From positions 62,001 to 126,000 of the forward strand of contig JADLZK010008989.1 in assembly GCA_015847255.1 (NCBI GenBank): a DNA stretch of 64,000 nt, given 5' to 3'. The translations under genes and the position numbers were made by a program. Below the pieces are notes generated by a model, which worked only from the letters and a program-made list of their open reading frames with translations, searched no databases and had not been told where the DNA came from. Below, one piece after another: positions 45,076 through 58,229 of the stretch; position 1 is the stretch's first letter; each line of letters opens with the position of its first letter. Source of the DNA: Hyparrhenia diplandra. Its lineage: Eukaryota > Streptophyta > Magnoliopsida > Poales > Poaceae.

Positions 45076-48000
45076 GCCTACAAAAAGCAGGAATAAACAA
45101 GTCCACATCATTAGTAGATTATAGAAGTCTTAGGAGATTACAGAGATTCAGTTAATTCAGCTCTTAATTGACACTATAATAAACCTACTCCATCACTCTA
45201 TTTCCACTCTCGGTTGACAACAAAGAAAAATCCAATCATTGCTGCTCTAGATTCTATTGTTTTATAACCAAAATATGAATGAAAATATTTCAGTGACTCA
45301 AAGAGGCTAGCAATGAATGTACTCAAACTCAAAAAGAAGTATATAATCCAAATATCACTTCAAAGATGTTGGATCATTGGATGATTTGCTCAACTTAATC
45401 TATATAACACCCAACGACCACTACATCATTGAGATGCCTTTAACTATTTGAGGTATTGGATCACCACAATACATCTAGTTGAGTTACTACCAGATCATGA
45501 GAAGTGCATTATTTACTTTTTAGAAAAAAACACAAATGACACAATTGAAAAGCGGATCGCATGACATTAAAACAAGACACGGAGGGAGCAAAGTACAAAC
45601 CGCCACCACGAATCTAGAGAAGATCATCGAGAATGGTACTAAAAAATGAGCATTTCATTTGAAAAGGCAGAGATCGAACAGAGCTTTTATGGTCCTAAAT
45701 GCTTTGGATCTTTGGCAAGGCTAATGACAAGTAATATGGTTCCACGCAATTCAAAACCAAAAATATGGTACGAGGTACATGCGACTCCACGAACAAAGTT
45801 GCATACTTAGGAAGTTCTTGATTTCTGTTTGTCACAATCTTTAAGATATCAAAGCCTATGAAAGAATCTAGATTCTTATCCACGACATTTGTCCCACTTG
45901 GAGATAACCCATGTGCCTCTCTCTCGGCACCTCACTCGGACAACTTGAAACAAAGAGAAGTATAAATCACAATTCACAACTTCCCAAGGAAATAATTGTA
46001 AACCACTATTGTCCTAAAAACAAGCGGTGGAGTGCAAAAACTTGCTAAAAATGATATGTTACTAATGGATGACGAGGCAAATGGTTCAACTTGAGCATAT
46101 TGCATATGCTCATGACTACAATTACGATTGTCCTATACTTGCAATTTAAAATATTGTTGATTGCAATTATGTAACTGGACAAAAAGAAGAGGTGAATGGA
46201 CTAAACAAGTTTTACGCATATCTACGTATCTACGTGTGACGAGAATGTTGGGCTGAGAACTCCAATTAAGTCTGTGATGTTTAAATTAAGTGTTAAATTA
46301 AAACGGTGTGATGACTACATTTCCAAAGCAATTTCACTCAACTAGTTTTCCAAAGCATTTACGCCAGGGCATCAATCAAATGCAGCTTTGAGTATCAAAG
46401 AATACAAGTTCATTCGGATATACAAAAAGGACAAATAATCAAACCGATACATCCGACTTTAAGCATCAACGGCATATCCAAATATTTCGTCGGCATAATA
46501 TTTTTTGAAAACTGAATGCGAACCGATAGATTCTCCAACATGACCATGTGGGAGGCATCCCCATACGGTAACAAACTCAATACAAACTGAATGCAAACAA
46601 AACTTAATTTGGCCGATTCGGATATCGATATTCGAGAAAGTTTAGGAAACAACGAATACTTGAGATATCACATCCGCCAATCTTGGAGTACATCCGAGTG
46701 AAAATCTCTAATACTATACTAATCTCTTGAGATGGGAGTAAGGCGGGTCAAAACATGGGACTCTAGAATTTGCGGATCCTATTTGGATGTGCTTTTGTAA
46801 TCGAGCAGTCCTAGAATTTTGCATCCGAACTTAGACATCCACTATAGCAGGTAAACGAGATAAATGCTTTTGTTAAAAAGATCGAGGAACAAAAAAGCGA
46901 GGAGGTTCGGGCAAGAGGCAGCCCAACAACGTCGTTCTTAACCGTGCACCGCGCCCCGCCCCCGGAGCTCACGCCACGGTGCGGGATGCACACAAAAGCC
47001 TAGGCCTACTCTCTTATTGCTCTTGTATGTCTTTGCTTTCAGAAACCGTTGAAAGCAAATACAATCTGAATAATGATGACACTGAATAGTAATCATAGAT
47101 GAGATGGTCTTGAGATCTTGCCAAGCATTAGGAAAAGGGACAAATCATCGATGATACTTGAATGGTGAAGCACTATTATGTGTTCCATTACGGCGGCACA
47201 CATGCAATCCCATTCAAAATGCTAAATATACTATCCACAAATGCTAAATATACTATCCATGAATCAATAACTTGTAGATCCATCGGCCACAAAATCCCAA
47301 TCAACAAAAATGAATAGATCCAGAGAGAGAAACAGAGAGGACAAACCCCAATCCCATTCAAAATGAATTACAGAGGGCATTACCCTTTCCAGACAACCCC
47401 AATCCGTCGGCAAGATCGGTACCTAATCCATCCACGCAATCATACAATATGCATGCATCTGAGAGAGAGAGGAGAAAACCGAATCCCACTCAAAGCGAGT
47501 TACACAAACAACAGATACCCCAACGGGCTAAACCTACAACATTCACAAATCAAACACACAAACTTACGACTACCGAGCACAAGACCTTCAACCATTGAGG
47601 GGATTCAAGCCCGGATCTACAAGCAAAGCTAACAAACGAGCACGAAACCACCATCCATCGCGCATTCATGGAGCAAAGACGCACATGCAACAGAGGGTAC
47701 CGGAAGTAGAGAAGCACGCCCAAATGGGCCCGGGACGCGAAGGAGGAGGAAGAACGCCCGGACAAATCGCCCCGCACGGGCCGTGGAATCCGCACTCCGC
47801 CTCCCACCTCGCCCCTCGGCTCTACGACTCACCGTTGGGGAGACGTTTCTAGTCGCGGCGGGATTTGAAGCGGTGACTACGAAAAGCTTGGCATCCAATG
47901 CCTTGTGTATCGTAACGGGCGACAAACCGGATCCAACAACTAAACGCATCCGCGCCCGACAAAGGAAGCGCTGCGAGCAGAGACAAGGAAGCGCTGGGGC

Positions 48001-48528
48001 GGGCGGGCGCTTGGAGTCCACGCTGCCGTCGACTATAGCGCCAGCGCGTGTCGCAAAGAGAGACGAGGCGGTTTTCTTTCAACGGAACAAGTAGGAAAGA
48101 TGTTAACGAATATATGTGTGATAGTGGAAATGTGATAACGGGGAGAGTGGAGGTCACGGTGGACCGCGCGAGGAGTCAGGCCAGCCGACGGGCATGGCAT
48201 TTGCGGTCTCACAATGATGGCATCACGGGAGCGAATGGCGCTACGACGTACCATAGGCCTCGCTCGGCTATCGGCCCGGCCGGTCGGCGATATTTTCTCT
48301 CCGGCGCTCCGGCCGGCCGGAAGATTTCTCCGCAAAGATCCCGGCCGGCCCGCCGCCCGGCCCGAACACGCTCTATGACACGGGAGTGGTGGTGGTAGCG
48401 CTTTGTCGTCAATGGAGGTGGGGTGGCGGCGGCGACGCAGCCATCATCATGTGGGGCTGGCGGCGGCGGCGCTTTCACGATCATCATTTGGCCTTGAAGA
48501 CGGTGGTGGTGGCAAGCCTCCAAGTGGG
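45076..48528. other. Upstream of the ULP-like gene, no gene recognised
   Basis: 45.1-47.5 kb is AT-rich with no credible frame. 47.56-48.08 kb is GC-rich and has overlapping open frames on both strands (up to 130 codons) without any known domain. It could be the 5' leader of the minus-strand ULP-like gene. 48.24-48.40 kb is rich in CCGGCCGG palindromes. The outer end of the Mutator-like element should lie in this region but was not found. Confidence 0.35.
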
Positions 48529-48762
48529 GTGTTTAGTTGTTAAAATATTTTGGATTGGTAACTTTAGCACTTTTCGTTTGTATTTGTTAATTATTATCTC
48601 ACCATGGACTAACTAGGCTCAAACATTCATCTCGCACTTTTCAGTCAAACTATACAATTAGAATTTTTGCTTACCTACATTTAATGCATCATGCATGCAT
48701 AAGATTTGACGTGACGGATGCTTGTAGCACTTTTTAGGTTCACTTTTTCGTGAACTAAACAC
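48529..48762. mobile_element. MITE, ~234 bp, ends GTGTTTAGTT
   Basis: The segment starts GTGTTTAGTT and ends AACTAAACAC, a perfect 10-bp terminal inverted repeat. The interior phrases GGACTAACTAGGCTCAAA and GTCAAACTATACAATTAG match a very common grass MITE family whose ends read like TTGTTTAGTT. Target duplications are not clear. Confidence 0.75.
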
Positions 48763-49904
48763 ACCGTAAAAAACGGAAAAACAAATGCAGGAAGATTCCG
48801 GCCAAACACGAGAACTTTGCATATATGGGTGCAAAAATACATTGTGTTTTTCGTTTGGATTCCATGAACCTCAGTCCTACCAAATGTACGATTACTTCGG
48901 AATTTTTGAAAAAAATATGGAAGCGATTAGGTCAAATGTAGAAAAATTTTGATTGAATGAGAAAAATTCCATCTTTTTTGAACACTAGTGCGGGCCTCTT
49001 GCGAAAGCAAAGGCAGGCCATGTGGCTGGAGTGAGCGAACATGATGGTAGGCCTAGTGAGGGTGGGAAGAAGATCGGAGAACAAAAGTGAGCAGCGTGGC
49101 CAGCGACGATGCCACACAAATGGTGAGTCGCGATAGCGGCAAAGCAAACCTATATTCGGGGTTGAAGAAGCGGTAGGTTTCTCCAATGCGAAAGATGCGG
49201 GTTTTTTCTTCTTGGTTGGAAGGCGGATGGTCAGTAATGGTTCCAAAGAAGGCAAATGGTCGGTAGAGTTGAATATAGAACAAAAAAAGGTCATGTTTAT
49301 ATAGACACGAGTAGAATCTTGGAATTCATTGTGAGTAGGAACACGGTAAATGAGAAATGGACATATGGTCTAGAATAAAAACAACGTCCATTCATGAAAA
49401 TCCATGGGACAAACACAACTTTCCATTCTCTATTGTGTAATGAAAGTGAAGTATCATCCAAGCTTCATGAGACCTGTCATGCCAATTTCTTTATATGGTC
49501 CACAGTTCCTTTGTAGGCAGACTTTGAATTGTAATGCGGCAATTTATACATATGTGCAATTATTAGGATAGGGTTAGAATGGGTACAAATCTTATGATGA
49601 TGCGCCAAATAAATTGGATTCGCTAAACCCTCAAGAAAAATTATCAATGTTCGAGAATACTAGAGATAATAATTGAATGCTTGATGAGTTTTTTTCAATC
49701 ATATCATACTAGAATGCTTCATTCATACAAATAAAATATTATAGGAGTGACAAATATAAAGAAAATATTATAGGAGTGACAAATATAACACTTCCTCCGG
49801 CCTTATTGCATCGATGGATCAATATTGCGAGAAGATGTCGAAAACTCTAGCACGAAGGGTCAATATCATGAACGAGGGTTTGCATGCTATGTTAGCATGG
49901 ATGC
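48763..49904. other. Non-coding DNA between MITE and satellite
   Basis: A 350-base patch (48960-49310) is GC-richer, and its minus strand begins with a TATA-like CTATATAAAC (about 49295). Its frames match nothing known. A 28-base unit (AAAATATTATAGGAGTGACA) is doubled at about 49736-49788. Confidence 0.35.
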
Positions 49905-50030
49905 ACTTCGGATGAAGAAGACAAAAAGGGCATCAAAGACAATGCATGCATATGAAATGTAAGCCATCACACTTTCTTTCTTATGGATTACTATTTGGTG
50001 AGCATGAGCCTGAATTGCCTACTTGTTCAA
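49905..50030 (+). repeat. Satellite unit left of the outer LTR element
   Basis: One unit (GATGAAGAAGACAAAAAGGG ... GGTGAGCATGAGCCTGAATT) matches the tandem units at 63237-63578. It ends in TTCAA (50026-50030), the target-site copy of the LTR element. Confidence 0.85.
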
Positions 50031-51457
50031 TGTTGGTATTTATTAAGTGCAAAAAGAATATAAAGGGTTCATAAAGTTTGATAATATATATATACCATTG
50101 TAGCTTTTTACCCGGGAGTATTCAGTATCGTTATTTATATTTTCCACGAGGAAGCAAGGGTAAAGACTATGATAAATCAAAATCATGTATCTACTAACTT
50201 AATATACCAACTAAACTAAAGTGAGGGGGTAAATAATGTATATGATATAAATGATAATTAATAGCACTTAACGGGAGAATATTATAATATAGAATAGATA
50301 GCTAGGTCGAGAGGACAGCGGGGGAGAGATCTAGGTTCTGAATACTTCTCTAGTACTTTGGTTCTTGAGTAACTAAGGCATGAAAAGGTATAGCGATCAT
50401 AAAAGAACACCGGGACATGGAACACTAGCCGCGGAAAGGGATGAGAGAAGGGGGCTAGGAAGCTCCGACTCACGGTCCTACACTACCAATCGAACGTGGT
50501 GGAATACGTCGGCCGTTAGGGCTTTGTCACCACCTAGGGCTACCACAACTATCCGTGGGATTTGGGTGCAATCTAAGGTAACCTCTAGTCTAGACACCAT
50601 GTCCACACTATTAATTACTACTCTAATCATCATGAATAACCGAGCACTCAATACGGCGAAGATCCCATGCAATTATATAACAACTATATTCTAATCAATA
50701 ATCATGAAAGGCATAAAAGTACTAGAAAAGATAGATCTAATTATGGCATAAAGTCTAATAGAGTTGAGATACAAAGATATACGAGCAGCGAAGACTTCTC
50801 GAACCAGGAACTTGAGTTCCGCTCTCCTAACTCTCTACTAGATCTATTCTATTACATTGTAGCTGTCTAATCTAATTCTCCAGGCGTCGTGCCTCCATCT
50901 GATGAGATATGTATGAGATGATCTGAGATCGGGGGCCTGGGGGCTTGCTTATATAGTCGGGAGGAGGTACTAGGTGTTGGATCTAGATACAACTCATTAC
51001 TTCCACCGTCGCCCTCGGATCAAACCGACATTAAACGGCGGATTAGATTGCGTCTTAGGCGGTTGGAGAAGCTTAAGGGAAGCGGAGATGACTTGGCCGA
51101 GGGGGCGGGCCGGTCGGCTTTGAATATTAGGCCGATCGGCCTGGGGTGGGTCCTACCCGGGTCCCTTGATGCGTCGTGGCTTACGGAGTCTTCTAGATGA
51201 TGTATTTTCGGGTGTTGGGACTCTTTGACGTCGGGTGTACTCGGAACCTTCTAGACTTTGTTAGGAGTTGGATTATGTTGCGTTGCGTAGTCGTATTGCT
51301 TGCGAACTCTGTTGTTTTCTGTTAAGTCCCGCAAATCACAACTTTACCAAAACTCATGGAAATCGTTAGTAGAAACCTAATAAGGTTATCTAATTATATT
51401 TTAGTCATTTTCCATGTTTAGTTGACAATTAAAAGTATACGTTAACATGTGTCAACA
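50031..51457 (-). repeat. 3' LTR of outer element
   Basis: It pairs with 61810-63236. A TATA-like CTATATAAG on the minus strand lies near 50949-50957. The Asp-type polypurine tract (minus-strand GTGTGGGGGAGTT) abuts its right edge at 51458-51471. Confidence 0.92.
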
Positions 51458-51964
51458 AACTCCCCCACACTTAGGCTTTTACTCGTCCTCGATAAAAGGA
51501 TGGTCTAACTTTAATGTAACAGTAGAGACAAAGAATGGATCATAATTATACTCCATGGTCATACACACTTTGGGATATCGAGCATGAAATGGTTAGAAAG
51601 CAGATCACCTTAAATTCTTAAACCAAGTCACTTGGAGAGATTTTGCATAAGTTTTGAAAAGAAAACATAGCTCTACTTACTCCTTTGTGACACTCTCAAG
51701 TCTCTCAAAATATATTATATCCTCACAGTTCATTTATTATATCATATGTGGAGCTCAAGAACATGTAGCACACTTACCTTGTATTTATTCTTTGAGTCAA
51801 GCGTGGATCCATGGAGATAGATGTCATAAGTCATAGATCAAGATGTGTATGTGAGTCAAGATTATTATTACCCTTTGCTCTCTCTAGTTGAAAAATCGTC
51901 TATCCCCCTTTTTTTGGAACATTTATTTATTTATTTTCCAAGCGAGGTAACCAGCTATTTAGTG

Positions 51965-52170
51965 GAGAGGTGGGTTCTACTCACCCTCGGACACTTGTCC
52001 ATTTTACTCTCTCATTTATTAGAGAAGTGGGCCCTACTCACCCCTCGGACACTTGTCCATTATTCTTCTCTTCTTCATTTTTGTCTTTTTTTTTTTTTTT
52101 TTTTTTCAGAGAGAGGGGGTTCTTTGACCCGTAGAACACTTGCTCATTTTCTCCTCTCTCACACTTTTCT
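51965..52170 (-). repeat. Three ~58-bp tandem units in the outer element interior
   Basis: Units hold GAGAGGTGGG.TCTACTCACC, then TCGGACACTTGTCCATT. Two good copies (51965, 52021) and one decayed copy after the T run (52107) are seen. The nested element has the same array at 55884-56068. Confidence 0.75.
52086..52106. repeat. 21-base poly(T) tract
   Basis: An uninterrupted T run lies inside the 58-bp array of the outer element. Confidence 0.8.
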
Positions 52171-53788
52171 CTCCACTCTTAGAATTTTTGAACATTTGGC
52201 TTTTTCATAGCTGTACCTTTTTCAACAATTAAAATTATGGGGAGATAGAGATTAAAACTTTTTAGAGCATGGATACTTTAGTGAAAGCAAGTGTATGTGA
52301 TCTTGATCTTAGACTTTAGACAAATTTCAACATGGGTCGTGGTTTTGACATGGCTCAACACAAGAAAGCAACAATTAATTAGATATATCTTTAATGATTG
52401 CTACGGCTCTATTAGGATGTATCATTGATCACAAAGGAGAAGCATAACTAATGATTTTAATATTTTGAAATAAATAACTCTCCAAAGACAAGATAAAAGA
52501 AAGATGATCTCATTATTCTAACTTTATTATTTCTCATGTTTTAAGCAATTAAAGCATCCCAACAAGTGACAGGTATATGTAGGAATTTAATCATGCAAAA
52601 CTTTGTTCATGGGTTAACAAGACATCTTTTCATATAGGGAAAACAGAAAAGACTTATTTTAATTCGAACGGAAAGTAATTTGCGAAAATTGAAAAGTTTT
52701 AGGAAGCAAACCAAGCGGTGGACGAAGCGGGGGCGAGGGCGGGGCGGTCGGCCTAGTATATGGGCGGTCGGCCTCCCACTGGACCGTGTCGGGCGCGGTT
52801 CGTCGTCGAAGTCGATGGTTCCGTCTTGGTTCGAATTTCTTGATTTTGGTCGCGAAGAATTACATTTGGGTCATCGAGGATCTCCCCACACTTATTTTAC
52901 ATTTATCTTGCATACAAAGCATGGTGAAGACAAAAACATATCCGAAATATATGGAGAATAATTGACTCAACTTGTGGATGACTTCCATAAGGGCATTTTA
53001 TTATATAATTTCGAATCCTAATATTTAATAGAAAACTAATTTTGACTAAACCGAACTAAACAAATTGATCGAACTAACTTTTATAACTCACATGCTAAGA
53101 CTCATTAACTTCGTATATAATAACTAGCTAATATTTAAAAGGTAAAGTAGCAATACTTATCGCGATAAGCGGGGTGTTCTCCCCCAAACTGGATCTTGAA
53201 GTAGTCCTTTTTCGTTCGTCCTTGGAACTCGTTCGCTGCGGGTTCTCCTTAAATGTTCTCCCCTGCAAACATTAATTCCGCATATACCCGAGAAGAAACA
53301 AATTCTAGGAACATATTGTGAGCCTTCATGTGCTCACGTATCTTTGGATTTTTCTGTAAAAGCATGGACCTTCATGTGTCCACATATTTTTTTAAGAATT
53401 TTCCTATGCAAAAGAATGATGATCCAAAAACATATGAATGCAATATTTTTGGATTTTTTATTTTTATGCCGCCACAACAAGTACTTGCATGGGGCTTAAA
53501 GAAACCGATGCGTAAAGCGAGTAAACATATTTTTATGATTTTTTTATGCAGGTATAGGAAAGTGAATATGCTAAGGGAAATATGTTAATTTAACTATGCC
53601 GTGTAGAAAATAAATATGTAGATAAATCTTGAGTTACCTCTTGGTGAGAATTTTGAGTACTTACTCCCATGGCGTGCGTCATCGATGGCATCTCGTCGGA
53701 ATGTCGTGTGCGAAATGGTGCCTTCAATGATCTCGGCAGTGGTGTAGATGAGGTGGCCGATGGAGATGGTGTTTGTTCAGTTGATGAC

Positions 53789-55407
53789 TGTTGGTATTTA
53801 TTAAGTGCAAAAAAGAATATAAAGGGTTCCGCAAAGCGCCTGAGAATAAATATACCATTGTAGCTTTTACCCAGGGAGTATTCAGTATCGTTATTTATAT
53901 TTTCCACGGGGAAGCAATGGTAAAGATTATGATAAATCAAAATCATGTATCTACTAACTTAATATACCAACTAAAGTAAGGGGTAAATAATGTATATGAT
54001 ATGAATGGTAATTAATAGCACTTAACGGGAGAATATTATAATATAGAATAGATAGCTAGGTCGAGAGGACAACGGGGAGAGATCTAGGTTCTGAATACTT
54101 CTCTAGTACTTTGGTTCTTTGAGTAACTAAGGCATGAAAAGGTATAGCGATCATATAAGAACACTTCGGAGCGGTGATGGCCCCGATCCTCGAAAAAGGC
54201 TGGGAAGGGGTGATCGGGAGAAAGGCCGCCAAAAGCTCTACGAATCACCAACCCGAGCGTGGTGGAATACAAAGAGACGACATTTTGTCACCCCTGGGGC
54301 TACCACAACTAACCGTGGGATTGGCGCAATCTAAGGTAACCTCTAGTCTAGACACCATGTCCACACTATTAATTACTACTCTAATCATCATGAATAACCG
54401 AGCACTCAATACGAGCGAAGATCCCATGCAATTATATAACAACTATATTCTAATCAATAAATGAAAGGTATGAAAGTAACTAGAGAAGATAAATATAATT
54501 ATGGCATAAAGTCTAATAGAGTTGAGATACAAAGATATACGAAGCGGCGAAGACTTCTCCGAGCAGGAGCGCGGCTCCGCTCTCCCTAACTCTCTACTAG
54601 ATCTATTCTATTACATTGTATTTGTCTAATCTAATTCTCGGGCGTCGTGCCTCCATCGATGAGATATGAAATTGATGTATGAGATGATGCGAGATGATGA
54701 TCCGAAAAGAGGGGGTCTAGGGGTCTATATATATGGGTCTTCTTACGTCCCCGGCCTTGAGCGATGCGGTACTAATCCGGTGTTTGATCTTAATCCATCT
54801 CGTACTTCTACCGACGCCCTCGGATCAAACCGGCGTTAAACAACCGGTTTTGATTGCGTCTTAGAGGCGGTGGAGGAAGCTTCAGGGCGGGGCCGGCGTG
54901 GCGGAGGTGGCGGGGCGGATCGGCCCCATTATTGGGCCGATCGGCCCAAGATGGGCCCCACCTGAGCTGAGCTTTTGTGGGTGCGTGCGTGTCGTCGTGC
55001 CGTTTCGAATTGTATTTGTTCGCGTCAAGCGGAGTCGGATGAGGAGTTATGCCCGTTTTACGAACCCCGCTCTGCGGCCCGATATCTTCGATTACGGACT
55101 CGAATATGGCAAATGATATATCCGTTTCGATCACCTCGGCGAGCTCTTCGCAATGTTGTACTTTGATTCTTCATTTGAAGTACTTCTATGTTGCTCTTTT
55201 GTAGGAGTTGGATCGGATGCGATTGGGACACGTCTTGGAGTCGTATGTCACTCCAATTCTTTTTTTTCTGTTTAGTCACGAAAATCACAACTTCACCAAA
55301 ACTGATGGAAATATGTTAGTGACACTCTATTCTAAGTTGGTATTATTATTTATATCCCTTTCTCATGTTTATTTGATTAATAAATTTATACGATAACGGT
55401 GTCAACA
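53789..55407 (-). repeat. 3' LTR of inner element
   Basis: It pairs with 58230-59867 and is 1619 bases long. The minus-strand tract TTGGGGAGTT abuts its right edge as polypurine tract. Confidence 0.92.
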
Positions 55408-55883
55408 AACTCCCCAAGCTTACCCTTTGCTAGTCCTAGCAAAGCTATATGCTATAGTAGGATCGGGAGTTGCTACTACGCTTTCATACCTCGAAGTACT
55501 ATGTTTATCGAAATAAATTCTCCTCTTAACCAGATTGCTCTCTCTTACCTTTACCATGGGGCGTAGCCTTTTTATAAACCTTAAGCAATTAAAAGACAAA
55601 ACAATCAAGTCAAGTACCATGTCTCAAGTTCTTTGATCAACTATCATCCTGGGGTTTTGCAACATTTTTCAAAAGAAACTTCGAGAGATCCTATGTATGA
55701 CCCTCGTAAGTAGATGGTATGTAGTGGAGTTACACATGTGGGGGAACATACATAGTGGGATGATAGTGGTGAAATGGATGAGGATGAAAGGTAAATAGCC
55801 TTTAGCCTTTTTCTAGTGTTTTTCTTCTCAAGCATCTTGGACTATATCTCTCTTTCTAAAAATTGCTTAGGTCTGGGCTAACC

Positions 55884-56068
55884 ATCCTTGGAGAGGTGGG
55901 CTTTTGCCCGGACTTGTGTCCATTTTTCTCTCTCCTTAGAGATGTGGGCCCTACTCACCCTCGGACACATGTCCATTATTCATCTCTAAATATATTTTTA
56001 TTATTAGGGAGGTAGGCCCTTCTCGCCTAGTATGACTTTTGTCCAGTTACTCTCCCTCTCTCGTCTCA
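55884..56068 (-). repeat. Three ~58-bp tandem units in the inner element interior
   Basis: These units are of the same type as at 51965-52170 (GAGATGTGGGCCCTACTCAC, CGGACACATGTCCATT), again about 500 bases inside the 3' LTR. The array is thus a fixed feature of the family. Confidence 0.75.
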
Positions 56069-57343
56069 CTTTTCTCTCTAAAATATTTATTTTTTTTCTT
56101 TTCTCTTTCTTCTTTTTTTTTTCGAATGTAGCCCAACCTCTATTTGGCATAAAAACACTGAGAGAGACATATCCAAAGATTGCAAGAGTTTATTTTTAAT
56201 TATGGCTAACTTGGTGATGGATTATGGGGAAGCGTACTTAGGGTTAGAAAACAAGCGTATTTGGTGGAGTGGGATGATCTTGATGTGAAAGATAAACTCT
56301 TAAGGGTCATAGCTAAGGAACTCATCATGTAATTTTTTTTTATAATTTTCAAAGATAAAAACAGGAATCGGGTATCTCTAGGAATATGATAAACGGTAGC
56401 TCAACTTTTCATGTATCTTTATCCTTTAATGCTAAGACTCAGATTAAGCATGTGCTTCCCACAGGTATTGGGTTTAGAGCAAATTAAGCATTTAAAGCTT
56501 CAGGAGAATTTAAGTCCAAAGTGTAAGTACTTTTAAGAGGAATTAAGGCGGAGCAACTATTCATCATTTCCTTAGCATAAGGATCATCTTCAGCGTTAAT
56601 TTTATTCTAGCGGCATAAGCACACTATCTATTTATTTATTTATAGCAAACATAAAGATCAAACTATATATATAACTTAAACTTTTTATTTAGTTTTCTAT
56701 AGTTATGCATCTTTTTATATCTTTTTAACAAAACAAACATACAACAAACATACCAAACTAGTAGTAAATAAGGTAAAGGATAAGAGCACTTACGGATAAT
56801 GGGGTTGCACTCCCCAAAATTTGGATCTTGACAGTCTTTTAGAGATGTAGGCGTGAGGTAGGCTGTGGTGGTGTGGTAGGTTCATGCTAAACCGTCACAC
56901 CAATGATTCTTTTTCTGCGAGATATTAGTGGACGTATACCGAAGGATTGCAACTAATTGAAGAACGGGTTGTTGTCCAAAGGTTGATATAAACTCATCTA
57001 TGCTAACAAAAAGATGGTTCTTTGATTACTTTAGCACATATATTATGTTTTTTTTTTTTTATAAATTATGTTCTTAGCTGCACTCTAGCATGGATCAAGG
57101 CAAATGTAACTTTTAGCAAAAGACAAAATAAATGATGTGATACTTACAGATCTTTCTTCTATGAGGAACGATGCGGGTCTTCCTTCTAGCTTGCAGAGTT
57201 GTTGGAGTTCATCATACGCCTTGCCTCACCTCTATTGTGAGTTCATCTCTTGACTTACCCGCATTGAATATGATAGTTTTCTACAAGGGTTAGTTAAAAT
57301 AACTGCTATCTACTAGAGCATACTCTTGGTTCAAAAATCAACC

Positions 57344-57515
57344 TAGACACCACGTCTAATTTGATTTAGGAAGGAGTTCTAACCTAAGCACCACGCTTAA
57401 TTTAAAAAGCCTTTAGAAGAAAGATCACTACACCTTATGGTTTTGAGGGAATCAAACTAAACACCATGTTTAACTTTCGAGCCATGAAAACAATTTAAAC
57501 TAGGCACCATGCTTA
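57344..57515 (-). ncRNA. Four co-varying mini-hairpins in the inner element leader
   Basis: Four 15-base units have a 5-bp stem and a constant loop ACCAC or ACCAT (plus strand): TAGAC/GTCTA at 57344, TAAGC/GCTTA at 57385, TAAAC/GTTTA at 57458, and TAGGC/GCTTA at 57501 with one G-T wobble. The stem bases differ between units but remain complementary. Spacings are 41, 73 and 43 bases. In the element RNA (minus strand) they lie about 0.7-0.9 kb after the primer site, with loops GUGGU or AUGGU. I infer an RNA structure, perhaps for packaging, dimer formation or protein binding. It is not a known family to me. Confidence 0.5.
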
Positions 57516-58204
57516 ATCTAAAAAGGTGTATGAAAATACTTCAAAACCTAAGCATACTATAGCAAACAACGGTAGCATGGAAACATCATAGAGATTTACT
57601 TAAATAGAGATGAAAAGAGCATGATCATGGTGAGGATAATATTTTTATTTATTTATTATTTTTTTTTATATGCAAAGCGACATGATGGGTGATTGCAAGG
57701 AATTAAACATGCAATGGATCTACGATGAAAAAAAAAAACATAAACTAAGTGGAGTGAATGCATGGATTATTCAAAGTAAACATGCAATGCAATGCAATAA
57801 TTGAAAAGATAACTACTCATAAATTAAAGTCCATGAGCAAGACTTTCTCACCTTTGATCATACTTACCATGACTCACTAATAGAGTTTGTAAGTTGTGCA
57901 GCTTCTACTTTTCGTCACTTGAGATGTGCTTTGAATTCTTGTGGCGGTGACCTTTTCTTCAATCTACACATGGTTAGAATAATATATATAAATGTACCTA
58001 AGAGATGGCGGGGGCTCGGTGTTGATGGATCTTGATGCTCAAACACCTGGTTTCTCCTTTTGGAAGCTTGCCGAAAGGTCATGGCGACATCAAATGTCTG
58101 TCTATTCCACACTCAACGAGAACAAGGGTAATCCTACTAAAGCTAGTTAATATACTAAATTAGCGGATATCAAGATCATTATCAAAATCTTTACGCCAAT
58201 TGCT

Positions 58205-58222
58205 TCCCCGACAACGGCGCCA
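58205..58222 (-). promoter_or_regulatory. Primer binding site for tRNA-Asp, inner element
   Basis: The minus-strand TGGCGCCGTTGTCGGGGA is complementary to the plant tRNA-Asp 3' end (TCCCCGGCAACGGCGCCA) at 17 of 18 positions. It lies seven bases inside the 5' LTR. This fixes the direction of the element. Confidence 0.85.
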
Positions 58223-58229
58223 AAAAGCT

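Noticed and set aside
47550..48523. Overlapping frames of 76-130 codons on both strands
   Set aside because: Same composition effect, with no domain visible. The block is more likely a leader or promoter region.
54134..55134. Open frames of 60-108 codons inside the LTRs of the nested elements
   Set aside because: They recur only as parts of LTR copies, shift frame between copies, and show no known domain.
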